Positions 46,429-56,820 of a stretch of 64,000 bases of DNA are shown here, one piece after another (within the stretch, counting starts at the first letter, position 1; the number at the start of each line of letters is the position of its first letter). Below the pieces are notes generated by a model, which was not told the origin of the DNA, searched no databases, and worked only from the letters and a program-made list of their open reading frames with translations. This DNA is from Bacteroidota bacterium (lineage in GTDB: Bacteria; Bacteroidota; Bacteroidia; AKYH767-A; OLB10), in the NCBI GenBank assembly GCA_016721435.1, contig JADKIC010000003.1, positions 1-64,000 of the forward strand. Direction: 5' to 3'. The translations under genes were made by a program, and so were the position numbers.

Positions 46429-48620
46429 ATGCGATTATTATTCCTCTCAGTACTTTTTCTGAGTTTGTCTTCTCTTGCTCATTCACAATCCAATCCCTTT
46501 CTCTTTCTCGACCAACGTCCTAAAGTTGTTGTAAATAGTGATACCCTCTATTTTCCATGGACAGGAGGATTTAATAGTATTACGCCTGTAGAAATTGATT
46601 TTAATGGTGATAATATTCTGATATTTTCTTTTTGACAGAGTAGGAAATCGGGTCACCCCTTTTTTAAATAATGGAAGTACCGGAACTTTCCCCTACAGTT
46701 ATGCTCCATCTTATGCCTCGCTCTTGCCACCGTTACAGGATTGGGTACGCTCTGTTGATTATGACTGTGACGGCGATCTGGATTTATACACGTACTATAA
46801 TTCAGCAATGCTGGTGTGGAGGAATGATTACACTTCCGGTTCCGGACTTCAATTTTCGATTTCGAATAATCAAATCAAATCCTGGTATGGCACATTTTTT
46901 AATCCGATTTTCGTGAGTCAGGTTAATATGCCGGCCATTGTAGATGTAGATGGTGACAGCGATCTGGACATTATCACTTTTGCGAATTCAAGTAATTACC
47001 TGGAGTATCATAAAAATTATGCGATGGATTCATTGGGAACCTGCAATGGGTTTCTGTTTACACTTGAACCTTATTGCTGGGGGTATTTTAAACTCAGTGG
47101 ATTGACAAATATCGGCTTGCTGAATCAGAATTGCAGGTCCGGTAATGTTATAGGTGACCTTGAAAATGTGGCGAAAAGCCGGCATTCCGGTTCAGTGCTT
47201 ACTCCCCTCGATCAGGATTGTGACGGTGATGTGGATTTGTTGAATGGAGATATATTAGGAGAAAACATGTTGTTTTTATTGAATGGAGGAACTCCTGATT
47301 CAGCCTTGATTATATCACAAGACTCTGCATTTCCGGTCTATGATGTGCAGATTAATATGCAGAATCTTCCCGCATCTTATTATTTGGATTTGGATAATGA
47401 CGGTTTAAAAGATATGCTGGTGAGTCCCTTTGCTACAGTTGGAGAGGATTTTAATAACATACATTTCTACAAGAATACTTCCAACAATTGCAGTAACGTG
47501 TTTGATTTTGTAAAGCCTCGTTTGTTTTCAGAAGAAACCATTGATCTGGGTACAGCTTCCAATGTTGTTTTTTTGATGTCGATAAAGATGGATTAACGGA
47601 CATTATTTCAGGAAATGATTTTTACTACAATCCTGATCCGAACCTCGCCTTTTCAAGACTCGCATGGTTTAAAAATATCGGAACAACAACGCAGCCTGTG
47701 TTTACATTGGTTAGTGATGATTGGTTAAACTTGTCAGGTATTACCCAATACGGACTCTTTCCTGCTTTTGGTGATTTAGATGGGGATAATGATGATGATA
47801 TGCTGCTGGGTAACGCTGACGGCACTTTGATTTACTATCAGAACACCGCCGGTCCGGGTCTGGTATGTAACTTTGTTTTGCCCTCTCCCAGTATCAGAGT
47901 ATTGATATTGGAAACAATAGTGCGCCTCAAATCATTGATGTGAATAGGGATGGAAAAAACGATTTACTCGTTGGCGAAAGAAGTGGAGTGTTGAATTATT
48001 TTGAAAATACCGGTACATCATCTTCACCCATTTACAATCTGAATACCTCAAATTTTGGTGGAGTGAATGTATTGCAACCCGGGGCAGTAGCCGGTTATAG
48101 TGCACCGCTCTTGTTTGATAATGGGGCCGGCTACGAATTATTGGTGGGTTCTGATAAAGGTGCTATCTATCATTTCACTAACATAGATGGGAACCTCACC
48201 GGAAATTTTACATTGTCGGATTCTCTTTTCCAGGGGATACAGGAACTCAAAAGAGTCACACTCAGCAAGGCAGATATTGATGGCGATTCAAAATACGATT
48301 TATTGACCGGTTGTAATGCCGGTGGATTTCGGCTCTATTCTCAATATACATCGTCGTCCATCAGTCAAATCGAACTACCTCAAAATTTTACCATTCATCC
48401 GAATCCTGCGGTCGACTTTTGCCGTATACATATTAACGGTGATCATATAAATCTGAAGGGCGTTTTGAGCGTTAGTGATATTAGTGGCAAGATGATTAAG
48501 AGGCTTGAAATAAATTCCGGAATGGTGCAACTAAATACAAGTGATCTTACGTCAGGGATGTATCTGGTACATTTCAACAATGGTTTTGGTGTAACAGTTC
48601 AAAAACTAATGAAACAATGA
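46429..48620 (+). CDS. FG-GAP/VCBS-repeat surface protein with T9SS domain, copy 1 (three frameshifts)
   Basis: About 730 residues after repair. Signal peptide MRLLFLSVLFLSLSSLAHSQ. At least eight Ca-binding-loop repeats of the FG-GAP/integrin-alpha type (DYDCDGDLDLYTY, DVDGDSDLDIITF, DQDCDGDVDLLNG, DLDNDGLKDMLVS, DIDGDSKYDLLTG). Breaks near 46625, in the T7 run at about 47575, and at CCC near 47887; the paralogue shows the correct frame. The T9SS sorting domain reads FTIHPNPAVDFCRIHIN ... VQKLMKQ. Likely a beta-propeller displayed on the cell surface. The stop overlaps the next ATG. Confidence 0.85.
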
Positions 48621-50868
48621 TTAACTCCCGCATAGTACTTCTTACTTGCTCTATTTTCTTGCAAATACAGATAAATGCTCAACCGGTGGCTATGTTCAGG
48701 GACACCAGTATAGCGGTATATCATAATTCGAATCGTTTAGAGAATGCATGGGCAGGCGGAATGAATACACCTGTTTTTGGAACGATGGATTTGAATGGTG
48801 ATGGGAAAATGGATTTGATTGAATTTGACGCACCCAGTTTTAGAGTCAATACCTTTATTAATCTGGGCATCGCAAATATGTCCAGCTATAAATATGCCCC
48901 TGAATATGCCAGAGTTTTCCCGAAAGATCTGGAAGGGTGGATAAGAACGTTTGACTATGATTATGATGGTGACATGGATTTGTTCTCTTATGCAGGAGGA
49001 GCCATTTCGTTGTTTCGAAATGATTACACCTCGGGAACAGGCTTGATGTTTACGCCGATCACTTATCAGATGGGAACACATTATGGGGGTTTTTCTACCA
49101 ATATCTATGCTTCTCGTGTAAATGCGCCGGCATTGACAGATCTGGATAACGATGGAGATATGGATGTGCTCGCTTTTAGTATCAGCGGCTCATGGGTGGA
49201 GTGTCACAAGAGTTACTCCATGGATTCACTGGGTTCACCCGGACAGTTGCTGCATTACAATATTCCGGTTTGCTGGGGCTATTTCGTTTTAGCGAACAAC
49301 ACCAATACTGCTGTTCTTCCTCCTGTCTTGCCAACTTGTCCTCTTTGGGTCGCTAATCCCTCAGCTAGAACTCCATTTGAAGAATCATTTGAACCCGGAA
49401 GTGGTCCCTTGTCACTCGCAACCCGACAACAAAGACATGCCGGATCTACCTTGCTGGCACTTGATATGAATGGAGATGGCGATAAGGATATACTGAACGG
49501 TGATATTTTAGGTAACAATGTTCTCTATATTGAAAATTGTGGTACTCCTGACTCTGCCTGGGTTTGTGCACAGGATACTGCATTTCCCTCTTATGATATT
49601 CCTGCGAATCTAAACGATGTAGCCGGCCCGCATTATTTTGATGCGAATAATGATGGAAGCAATGATCTGATCGTCTCGAATTTCTTTTTTACAGGAGAAG
49701 ATTATTATAATGTGAAATTTTATCGTAATACGACAAACAATCAATCTAACGTTTTTGCCTATGTGAAAAACCGTTGGCTCGTTGATGGCATGATTGAAGT
49801 GGGTACAGGAGCACATCCCGTTTTCTTTGATGTAGATCAGGATGGTAAGAAGGACTTGCTGGTAGGAAATGATTTTTATTATAACAATAATTCTCCCGTA
49901 GGGAAAATCGCTTATTATAGAAATACAGGCACAGGCACAAAGGCTGAATACACATTAGTGACCGATGATTTTTCGGGAGTATCAGCTACCGGGCTGTTAG
50001 GTATATATCCTGCATTTGGTGACCTGGATGGTGACGGTGATGCAGATATGTTGCTGGGAGAATCGGACGGGAATCTGGTGTATTATCAAAACATTGCAGG
50101 AGTGGGTAACCCTTGTATATTTATCCTGACACAACTGAATTATCAGTCCATAAATATTGGTGACAATGCAGCACCTCAGCTTGTAGATGTTGACAGAGAC
50201 GGGGACCTGGATCTGCTGATTGGCGAAAGAGCCGGCACGCTGAATTATTACAAGAATACCGGATCTCCTACTGTACCTGTTTTTTCATTGGAAACTAGCA
50301 ATTTTGGCGGATTAAATGTGACGAAATGGAATTCGTTCGCCGGATTTTCTGCTCCCGTTTTATTTGATAACGGTAGTGGGTATGAACTCATCGTTGGATC
50401 GATGAGCGGCTACCTCTATCATTACAATAATATTGATGGGAATCTCGCAGGAAATTTCAATCTGGTGGATAGCATGTTTCAGAATATTTTTGAGCCACAA
50501 GTAGCGGTACCTGCAATGGCGGATGTAGACAGTGATGGAAAATATGACCTAGCTGTGGGTAGTCTGGCAGGTGGTATTGTGCTTTACACTCAGGATGCAA
50601 CATTGTCCATCGCCCAACCTGCCTCATCCGGTGCTTTCTTTACGCTATACCCAAACCCTACAGAACAGCTCTTAAATATTGCCTTAGTCCTTCGGCTGAT
50701 CAACGACTCCTTATCGAGTTTTTTGATGTCAGAGGAGAATTGATTTACCGGCAGGAAGCTGTTCATAATAATATTACTGTTGATTTCTCCCCATTCCCGT
50801 CCGGAATTTATCTCTGTAGAGTGACGGGGACTGAAAGAAGTTTCAGTCAGAAGTTTATTAAACGTTGA
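48617..50868 (+). CDS. FG-GAP/VCBS-repeat surface protein with T9SS domain, copy 2 (one frameshift)
   Basis: About 750 residues after repair; tandem paralogue of the preceding gene, starting in an ATGA overlap. Signal peptide MINSRIVLLTCSIFLQIQINA. Nine DxDxDGxxD loops (DLNGDGKMDLIEF, DLDNDGDMDVLAF, DMNGDGDKDILNG, DVDQDGKKDLLVG, DLDGDGDADMLLG, DVDRDGDLDLLIG, DVDSDGKYDLAVG and others). The break is near 50690 in the sorting domain; repaired, it reads LYPNPTEQLLNIAL, LLIEFFDVRGELIYRQEAV, SQKFIKR. The duplication is old: many substitutions but the same repeat order. Confidence 0.88.
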
Positions 50869-50880
50869 TCCTATTCTATT

Positions 50881-51341
50881 ATGTACATGAAAAAACTACA
50901 AGGTTATTTACCCCTAAAAGGCAATCTGTCACTACTATTTATATTCGGCATATTGGTGATGTTATCCTATGGTTGTAAAGATAAAAGGAGGAAGAGGTCA
51001 TCGATAATTGTCTGGAAGGCAGATCAGGTACACTGAATTTGGTAGTAAAGATGGTGCACCATGCTCGTCCCATCCCCGGATGCAGGGTGTTTGTAAAATT
51101 CAATACCTCTGAATTTCCGGGTGAGGATACCACTAAGTATGATTATAAATTGTCGGCGGATTCCAATAGTCCATTTGCGACAATTGATAGTTTGACCTGT
51201 GGCAATTATTATATCTATGCGGTCGGTATTGACAGCTTACTGGATCCCTCGAACTGGATTTGCAAAGGAGGACTGCCTTACAGCACTACACTTGTAACCG
51301 GAATTGATTCCATGAACGTTTACATAACCGAAGGAGATTGA
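50881..51341 (+). CDS. Small lipoprotein with Cys-rich beta domain (one frameshift)
   Basis: About 153 residues after repair. ATG 50881 (or 50887) begins a signal peptide with lipobox VMLSYGCKDK. The break is in AAAA at about 50984; one more A gives CKDKKEEEVIDNCLEGRSGT and leads into LNLVVKMVHHARPIPGCRVF, TKYDYKLSADSNSPFATIDS, LTCGNYYIYAVGIDSLLDPS, CKGGLPYSTTLV. The pattern is that of an immunoglobulin/transthyretin-like sandwich. The family is not recognised. It overlaps the downstream gene by 4 bases, so it belongs to the same operon. Confidence 0.7.
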
Positions 51342-52825
51342 TGAAGAATTATTATTGGTTTACCCTTGTTCTTGTTCTGCTGAGTTCCTGTACCTATGAC
51401 CAGTATGAACCTGTTGTTGTATCGAGCAGTGGATATCCCACACAGGTAGAAAGTATTATTGTCGGAAAATGTGCAACAGCAGGGTGTCATAATACCATTA
51501 GTAAAAATGCTGCTGCCGGTTTGGATTTGAGCAATTGGGAAGTCATGTTTGAAGGCACTAATAATGGCGCCGTCACCATACCCTATCGTTCTGACTTTAG
51601 TACACTTTGTTATTTTACCAATGTGGATAGTTCATTGGGTCTGGTGGTACTCCCTACGATGCCTGTGAATGAAAACCCGCTGTCCGAAGCAGAGTACCTT
51701 GCACTGAAGAATTGGATTGACGCCGGAGCACCGAACAAGGAGGGGTTTGTGAAATTTTCAGACGACTTAAACAGACATAAATTTTATGTGGTCAATCAGG
51801 GTTGTGATGTTGCAACAGTGTTTGATGCAGATACCAGAGTGGCCATGAGAATTGTGGACGTGGGTCAAAATCCCGGTGCATCTCCACCGGAATCGCCACA
51901 TAATATCAAAGTGACCCCCGATGGTTTATATTGGTGTGTGGTGTTTTTAAATGCCGATATTGTTCAGGTATTTAGTACAGCTACAGATCAACTGGTAAAA
52001 ACAATTCCAATTGGAAATGGTATTGCAGGTGGATGGAATACACTTACCATCTCTAAAGATTCAAAAAAGGCATACTCCGTTGATTACAATGGCGGACGAG
52101 TGGCCTTTGTGGATCTCGAAGCCGGAACTTCAAATACTGTAGGTCCTTTTCCGATTACGGGTAATCCATCTCCAAACCTGCATGGCGTGGCGTTAAATGC
52201 AACTGATGATACCCTATATGTTACCTGTCAGGAAATCAGTAAGATTTTAAAAATTCCGGTGAATGATATCATAAATTATCAGGATATAAATATTAACCCT
52301 ATCGGCCCCTGGCAACTTCCTTTTCCTATGAAGCCGCATGAAATTATTTTTAGTCCCGATTACAGTAAGTACTTTGTTACGTGTCAGGATACCAACGTGA
52401 ACCAGGTACGAGTGTTTAATACTTCAAACGATCAGTTGGTTCAAGTTATACCTGTAGGGAAGGTGCCATTGGAATTTGCGGTGTATGAGGACGGGAATTT
52501 ACTCTTCGTTACCAATACAGAAGATGATTTCTTTCCGGATATGCGGGGCTCGATCAGCGTCATTGATTTGAATACATTGACGGAAATTAAAAAGATCAAA
52601 GTCGGTTGGCAGCCTCATGGTATTGCCGTTGATCCGGTAAAGCAGGTGGTGTACATTGCCAACAGGAATTATACCGGCGGACCTGCACCTCACCATGCTG
52701 CATCCTGTGCCGGAAAAAATGGTTATTTGAGCATCATTGATCTAAATACATTAGAGCGTATTCCTGACTTTAAACCGGAAGTGAGTGTTGACCCTTATGC
52801 TGTGGGCGTTCGGGTAAAAAATTGA
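51338..52825 (+). CDS. Lipoprotein with cytochrome-c-like segment and YncE-type beta-propeller
   Basis: 495 residues, intact. Lipobox in LVLVLLSSCTYDQ. Residues about 35-135 form a cytochrome-c-like module: VGKCATAGCHN (heme-binding-like CX4CH instead of CX2CH), a candidate distal Met in LPTMPVNENPLSEAEYLALK and NWIDAGAPN. Residues about 145-490 form a seven-blade YncE/lactonase propeller (FYVVNQGCDVATVFDADTRV, VQVFSTATDQLVKTIPIGNG, GSISVIDLNTLTEIKKIKVG, GYLSIIDLNTLERIPDF). It may be an outer-membrane electron carrier or sensor. Heme attachment at CX4CH is a prediction. Confidence 0.8.
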   Translation: MMKNYYWFTLVLVLLSSCTYDQYEPVVVSSSGYPTQVESIIVGKCATAGCHNTISKNAAAGLDLSNWEVMFEGTNNGAVTIPYRSDFSTLCYFTNVDSSLGLVVLPTMPVNENPLSEAEYLALKNWIDAGAPNKEGFVKFSDDLNRHKFYVVNQGCDVATVFDADTRVAMRIVDVGQNPGASPPESPHNIKVTPDGLYWCVVFLNADIVQVFSTATDQLVKTIPIGNGIAGGWNTLTISKDSKKAYSVDYNGGRVAFVDLEAGTSNTVGPFPITGNPSPNLHGVALNATDDTLYVTCQEISKILKIPVNDIINYQDININPIGPWQLPFPMKPHEIIFSPDYSKYFVTCQDTNVNQVRVFNTSNDQLVQVIPVGKVPLEFAVYEDGNLLFVTNTEDDFFPDMRGSISVIDLNTLTEIKKIKVGWQPHGIAVDPVKQVVYIANRNYTGGPAPHHAASCAGKNGYLSIIDLNTLERIPDFKPEVSVDPYAVGVRVKN

Positions 52826-52877
52826 GTCCGTCTTATTTTGTAAATTTAATAGGAGAGTAGATGATCCGGGAGGTATA

Positions 52878-53312
52878 ATGGCGGCGAAGTCAATTATTAT
52901 TTTTGATGGGTATTGCAATTTCTGTTCATGGAGTGTAAACTTTTTAGTGAAGAGAGATAAAAAGTCCAGATTTGTATTTACCTCGAATCAAAGTGAAACG
53001 GGGAAGCGACTGCTTGCACACTTTAATATCAGTACCCCGGAATCCGTCTTGTTAGTGGAAGAAGAACACTTTTATTCGAGTTCGACAGCAGTGTTTCGAA
53101 TACTTGGTCATCTTGGTCTCCCCTGGAATTTATTCCGGGTGTTTTTATTGATTCCCCGTGCGCTGCGAGATTTTGTTTACCGTTTCATATCGGCCAGGCG
53201 TTACCGTTGGTGGGGAGACGGAATACTTGCAGAGTGGCTACAAAGAGGAACTGGAAAAGTTTTTGCCATAAAAAAAGCCCTGAACGATGCAGGGCTTTTC
53301 TATGAATTTTAA
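52878..53312 (+). CDS. DCC-family thiol-disulfide oxidoreductase (DUF393)
   Basis: 144 residues, intact. The DCC signature IIFDGYCNFCSWSVNFLVKR gives Asp10, Cys13 and Cys16 in a DxxCxxC motif of thioredoxin-fold type; the family helix RDFVYRFISARRYRWWG follows. No signal peptide, so probably cytoplasmic or membrane-facing. It follows the cytochrome-propeller gene by 52 bases. The 3' end carries a hairpin that serves mdh on the other strand. Confidence 0.88.
   Translation: MAAKSIIIFDGYCNFCSWSVNFLVKRDKKSRFVFTSNQSETGKRLLAHFNISTPESVLLVEEEHFYSSSTAVFRILGHLGLPWNLFRVFLLIPRALRDFVYRFISARRYRWWGDGILAEWLQRGTGKVFAIKKALNDAGLFYEF
53273..53299 (-). terminator. mdh terminator inside the convergent DCC gene
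   Basis: AAAAGCCCTG (53273-53282), loop of 7, CAGGGCTTTT (53290-53299): a perfect 10-bp stem. On the minus strand it is followed by a run of seven T in total and begins 22 bases after the mdh stop, a textbook intrinsic terminator. It lies wholly within the last 14 codons of the plus-strand DCC gene. Confidence 0.8.
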
Positions 53313-53320
53313 GATGATAA

Positions 53321-54262
53321 CTACTTTACCGCTTCTGTCATTTTATCGAGAACTGACATCACTTCTTTCACTGCTACGGATGACTTCTGCAACAAATCCA
53401 TTTCATCCGGCTGAAGTTTCAGTTCTATGATCTCTTCAATGCCATTCTTGCCGAGTTTCACAGGTACACCCAGATAAACATCTTTCATTCCATATTCACC
53501 TTGCAACCAGGCGCAAACCGGGAAGATTCGCTTTTGATCACGAACAATGGCTTCTACCATTTGAGCTGCTGCTGCTCCCGGAGCATACCATGCGGAAGTG
53601 CCCATCAGGTTCACCAATTCTCCACCGCCAACTTTTGTACGTTGAACGATAGCGTCCAGCTTTTCTTTTGAAATAAGTTCTGTAACCGGAATACCTGCCA
53701 CTGTTGTATACCGGGGTAGTGGCACCATGGTATCTCCATGACCACCCATCAATACCGATTGAATATCTTTAGGTGAAGTGTTCAATGCTTCAGCAAGGAA
53801 AGCGCGGTAGCGTGCAGTGTCAAGGATACCCGCCATACCAAACACACGTTTGCTGTCAAAGCCTGAAGTCAGGTAAGAGCAATACGTCATTACATCCAAT
53901 GGATTGCTGACCACAATAATGATCGTCTTCGGACTATGTTTAACTATATTCTCTGTTACAGATTTCACAATACCAGCATTAGTAGCTATTAAATCATCAC
54001 GACTCATGCCCGGCTTGCGGGGAAGACCTGATGTGATAACTACTACATCTGAACCGGCTGTTGCAGAATAATCGTTCGTCACCCCTTTGATACGGGTGTC
54101 GTACATATTGATAGGTGCTGTTTGCCACATATCAACTGATTTTCCTTCTGCTGTTCCTTCTTTAATATCCAGAAGAATGACTTCGTTAACAAGTTCGCGC
54201 TCTGCAATGACATTCGCACAGGTTGCTCCTACATTGCCTGCTCCTACTACAGTGACTTTCAT
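53321..54262 (-). CDS. mdh: Malate dehydrogenase
   Basis: Oxidises malate to oxaloacetate in the TCA cycle. 313 residues from ATG 54262; an upstream extension of the frame lacks similarity. NAD-binding GAGNVGATCANVIAE, substrate-binding Arg loop LPRKPGMSRDDL, NPLDVMTYCSYLTSGFDSKR, and catalytic His in MGGHGDTMVPLPRYTTVAG. This is the LDH-like (MDH type III) class usual in Bacteroidota. Intact. Confidence 0.96.
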   Translation of the reverse strand: MKVTVVGAGNVGATCANVIAERELVNEVILLDIKEGTAEGKSVDMWQTAPINMYDTRIKGVTNDYSATAGSDVVVITSGLPRKPGMSRDDLIATNAGIVKSVTENIVKHSPKTIIIVVSNPLDVMTYCSYLTSGFDSKRVFGMAGILDTARYRAFLAEALNTSPKDIQSVLMGGHGDTMVPLPRYTTVAGIPVTELISKEKLDAIVQRTKVGGGELVNLMGTSAWYAPGAAAAQMVEAIVRDQKRIFPVCAWLQGEYGMKDVYLGVPVKLGKNGIEEIIELKLQPDEMDLLQKSSVAVKEVMSVLDKMTEAVK

Positions 54263-54300
54263 TTGGTATAAGGGTTTTAAAATTATTGTGAATGGAGCCG

Positions 54301-54308
54301 CGAAGGTA
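54301..54308 (-). promoter_or_regulatory. -7 box TACCTTCG for mdh
   Basis: Minus-strand TACCTTCG, a common TAnnTTcG variant, 38 bases before the mdh ATG. The same form precedes yajQ. Confidence 0.45.
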
Positions 54309-54499
54309 GGAAAAACAGGAGGCTCAAAACAAGTACCAGATATGATTTTTATTGTGTGCAAAAGGAATAGTGTGTTGTGATTATTTAAGCACCTTCTTTA
54401 TTATTACAAATTGATAATGAAGTGATTGAGAGAAATAGAATTGCGGTACTTTTAAGTTGAAAAGTAAACCATGTCTTCGGTCAAAATAGAAGAAACAGA

Positions 54500-54538
54500 A
54501 AAGAGGCTGTTAAGCGCAAATATCCTAACAGCCTCTTT
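54500..54538 (-). terminator. gyrB terminator
   Basis: AAAGAGGCTGTTA (54500-54512) pairs perfectly with TAACAGCCTCTTT (54526-54538): 13-bp stem, 13-base loop, 18 bases beyond the gyrB stop on the minus strand. Confidence 0.8.
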
Positions 54539-54556
54539 CATAATTTTTAGTGGATA

Positions 54557-56527
54557 TCAGATATCTACTTTTGCATATTTCGCATTCTTCTCAATGAACT
54601 CACGTCGCGGTGGAACATCGTCGCCCATCAGCATGGAGAAGATATGATCTGCTTCTGCAGCACTTTCTATGGTCACCTGACGAAGAGTTCTCGTAGCGGG
54701 TCGCATAGTAGTTTCCCATAATTGTTCCGCATTCATCTCTCCAAGACCTTTATAACACCATACATTAACTGTACTTTCTTTTTCTCCGGCGAGTCTGCGA
54801 ATGGCTTCAATGCGTTGTTCATCTGTCCAGCAATACACTTCTTCTTTTCCTCTCTTAACTAAATAGAGTGGAGGAGTGGCGATATAGATATATCCTTCTT
54901 CAATGAGTTCCTTCATATGACGGAAGAAGAAAGTGAGAATCAAGGTGGTAATATGACTACCATCCACATCGGCATCGGTCATAATCACCACTTTGTGATA
55001 GCGTAATTTTTCAATATTGAGTGCACGTTGATCTTCTGCTGTTCCCTTGCTTACGCCAAGACCAGTGAAGATATTTCGGATTTCTTCATTGTCATAGATC
55101 TTATAATCCATGGCTTTCTCCACGTTCAGGATTTTACCACGCAGAGGAAGGATCGCCTGAAAATTACGATCGCGGCCTTGCTTGGCAGTTCCACCCGCCG
55201 AATCTCCCTCGACAAGGAATATCTCGCATTTTGCAGGGTCACGTTCGGAGCAATCGCTCAATTTACCGGGGAGTCCGGAACCGGAGAATGCGCCTTTACG
55301 TTGCACCATCTCACGCGCTTTTCGTGCAGCATGACGAGCAGTAGCAGCCAAAATAACTTTGTTAACTATGTTACGTGCTTCACGAGGATGCTCTTCCAGA
55401 TAGTTATTTAACATCTCTGAAACCGCCTGATCAACAGCACCAATTACCTCGTTATTTCCGAGTTTTGTTTTGGTCTGACCTTCAAATTGCGGCTCCTGAA
55501 CTTTTACGGAGATGACTGTCGTTAACCCTTCGCGGAAATCATCGCCGCTTATTTCAAATTTCAACTTAGATAAAAGTCCCTCTTTCTCCGCGTAATTTTT
55601 AAGCGTTCTTGTTAAAGCACGACGGAAACCCGCAAGGTGAGTTCCCCCTTCATGGGTATTGATATTATTGACATACGAATGGACATTCTCATTAAAAGAA
55701 GTATTGTAGGACATCGCCACTTCCACAGGAGTACCACCTCTTTCCCCTTCCATGTAGATCACATCTTCAATCAGCTTTTCACGCGTCGCATCGAGGTATT
55801 CCACAAATTCAACCAATCCTCTCTCACTGTAGAACCGTTGTTTATTTACGGCTTCACCGGCTTCATTCAATTCGCGAAGGTCGGAGAGCGTAATACTGAT
55901 CCCTTTATTCAGGAAGGATAATTCCCGCATTCTGGTGGCCAGCGTTTCGTAGTTATAATCGGTTGTGATGAAAATGGAAGCATCGGGTCTGAAAAATATT
56001 TCAGTACCGGTGAGATTGGTATCGCCAATGACTTTTACATCATATAAGGGTTTACCTATATTATATTCCTGCTGAAAAATCTTCCCGTTACGATAAACGG
56101 TAGCAATTAAAGTGGATGAAAGTGCATTCACGCAACTGACACCCACCCCGTGCAATCCGCCGGAAACTTTATAAGAATCCTTATCAAATTTACCACCGGC
56201 ATGTAAAACGGTCATTACCACTTCCAGTGCCGACTTCCCTTCCTTATGATGCATATCGGTAGGAATACCTCGTCCATCATCTCTAACTGTGATGCTGTTA
56301 TCAGCATTAATATAAACCTCAATATTCTTACAATGACCGGCAAGAGCCTCATCAATGGAGTTATCGACTACTTCGTACACCAGATGATGCAGACCTTTTA
56401 TGCCGATATCGCCAATATACATGGCCGGACGCTTTCGAACTGCCTCAAGTCCTTCCAGGACCTGAATGCTATCGGCGGAATATTCGTTGTGCTTTAATTC
56501 TTCTTTTTCCAAGACTTGTTCGCTCAT
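54557..56527 (-). CDS. gyrB: DNA gyrase subunit B
   Basis: ATPase subunit of gyrase. 656 residues, intact. GHKL ATPase: EVVDNSIDEALAGHC, DDGRGIPTDMHHKEGKSALE, SGGLHGVGVSCVNALS. Transducer, then Toprim EGDSAGGTAKQGRDRNFQAI with PLRGKILNVEKA and TDADVDGSHITTLILTFFFR. C-terminus ARTLRQVTIESAAEADHIFS and GDDVPPRREFIEKNAKYAKV. The presence of LEGLEAVRKRPAMYIGD and the length favour GyrB over ParE. Monocistronic. Confidence 0.97.
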   Translation of the reverse strand: MSEQVLEKEELKHNEYSADSIQVLEGLEAVRKRPAMYIGDIGIKGLHHLVYEVVDNSIDEALAGHCKNIEVYINADNSITVRDDGRGIPTDMHHKEGKSALEVVMTVLHAGGKFDKDSYKVSGGLHGVGVSCVNALSSTLIATVYRNGKIFQQEYNIGKPLYDVKVIGDTNLTGTEIFFRPDASIFITTDYNYETLATRMRELSFLNKGISITLSDLRELNEAGEAVNKQRFYSERGLVEFVEYLDATREKLIEDVIYMEGERGGTPVEVAMSYNTSFNENVHSYVNNINTHEGGTHLAGFRRALTRTLKNYAEKEGLLSKLKFEISGDDFREGLTTVISVKVQEPQFEGQTKTKLGNNEVIGAVDQAVSEMLNNYLEEHPREARNIVNKVILAATARHAARKAREMVQRKGAFSGSGLPGKLSDCSERDPAKCEIFLVEGDSAGGTAKQGRDRNFQAILPLRGKILNVEKAMDYKIYDNEEIRNIFTGLGVSKGTAEDQRALNIEKLRYHKVVIMTDADVDGSHITTLILTFFFRHMKELIEEGYIYIATPPLYLVKRGKEEVYCWTDEQRIEAIRRLAGEKESTVNVWCYKGLGEMNAEQLWETTMRPATRTLRQVTIESAAEADHIFSMLMGDDVPPRREFIEKNAKYAKVDI

Positions 56528-56562
56528 TATCAGTTAGTTAACCTATATTTATCTAAGGAAAA

Positions 56563-56570
56563 CAAAGATA
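56563..56570 (-). promoter_or_regulatory. -7 box TATCTTTG for gyrB
   Basis: Exact TAnnTTTG on the minus strand, 35 bases before the gyrB ATG, giving a leader of about 30 bases. Confidence 0.55.
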
Positions 56571-56808
56571 CGGATTTTAATGCTTTCTAAGGCGCTATTT
56601 CCGTGGAGATGTTAATAATTATCAAAACTGTTGAAAACGTTTGTTTAATCCTGTTTTATATGGAAATAGGGAATAGAATTTAATGGCGATTGATGGTCCG
56701 GTTTGACGGGGCAATTTTAAAGGCGATAGGGGGAACACTGCAGTATTCAAAGTAAAACTAATTTATCCTTAAGTTATTGTTAATGGAAAAAAGCTGATGC
56801 ATTATTTA

Positions 56809-56816
56809 CAATTTTG
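56809..56816 (+). promoter_or_regulatory. Near-consensus -7 box CAATTTTG, 4 nt before ATG
   Basis: One mismatch to TAnnTTTG; G at 56816 and ATG at 56821. Another short-spacing case. Confidence 0.35.
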
Positions 56817-56820
56817 TGCC

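Noticed and set aside
54470..54650. Short plus-strand frame starting MSSVKIEETEKRLL
   Set aside because: It contains the gyrB terminator hairpin and overlaps the gyrB 3' end; the hairpin explains the sequence better than a peptide.
55028..55411. 127-residue plus-strand frame opposite gyrB
   Set aside because: Shadow of a conserved housekeeping gene; the sequence shows no domain and no promoter.
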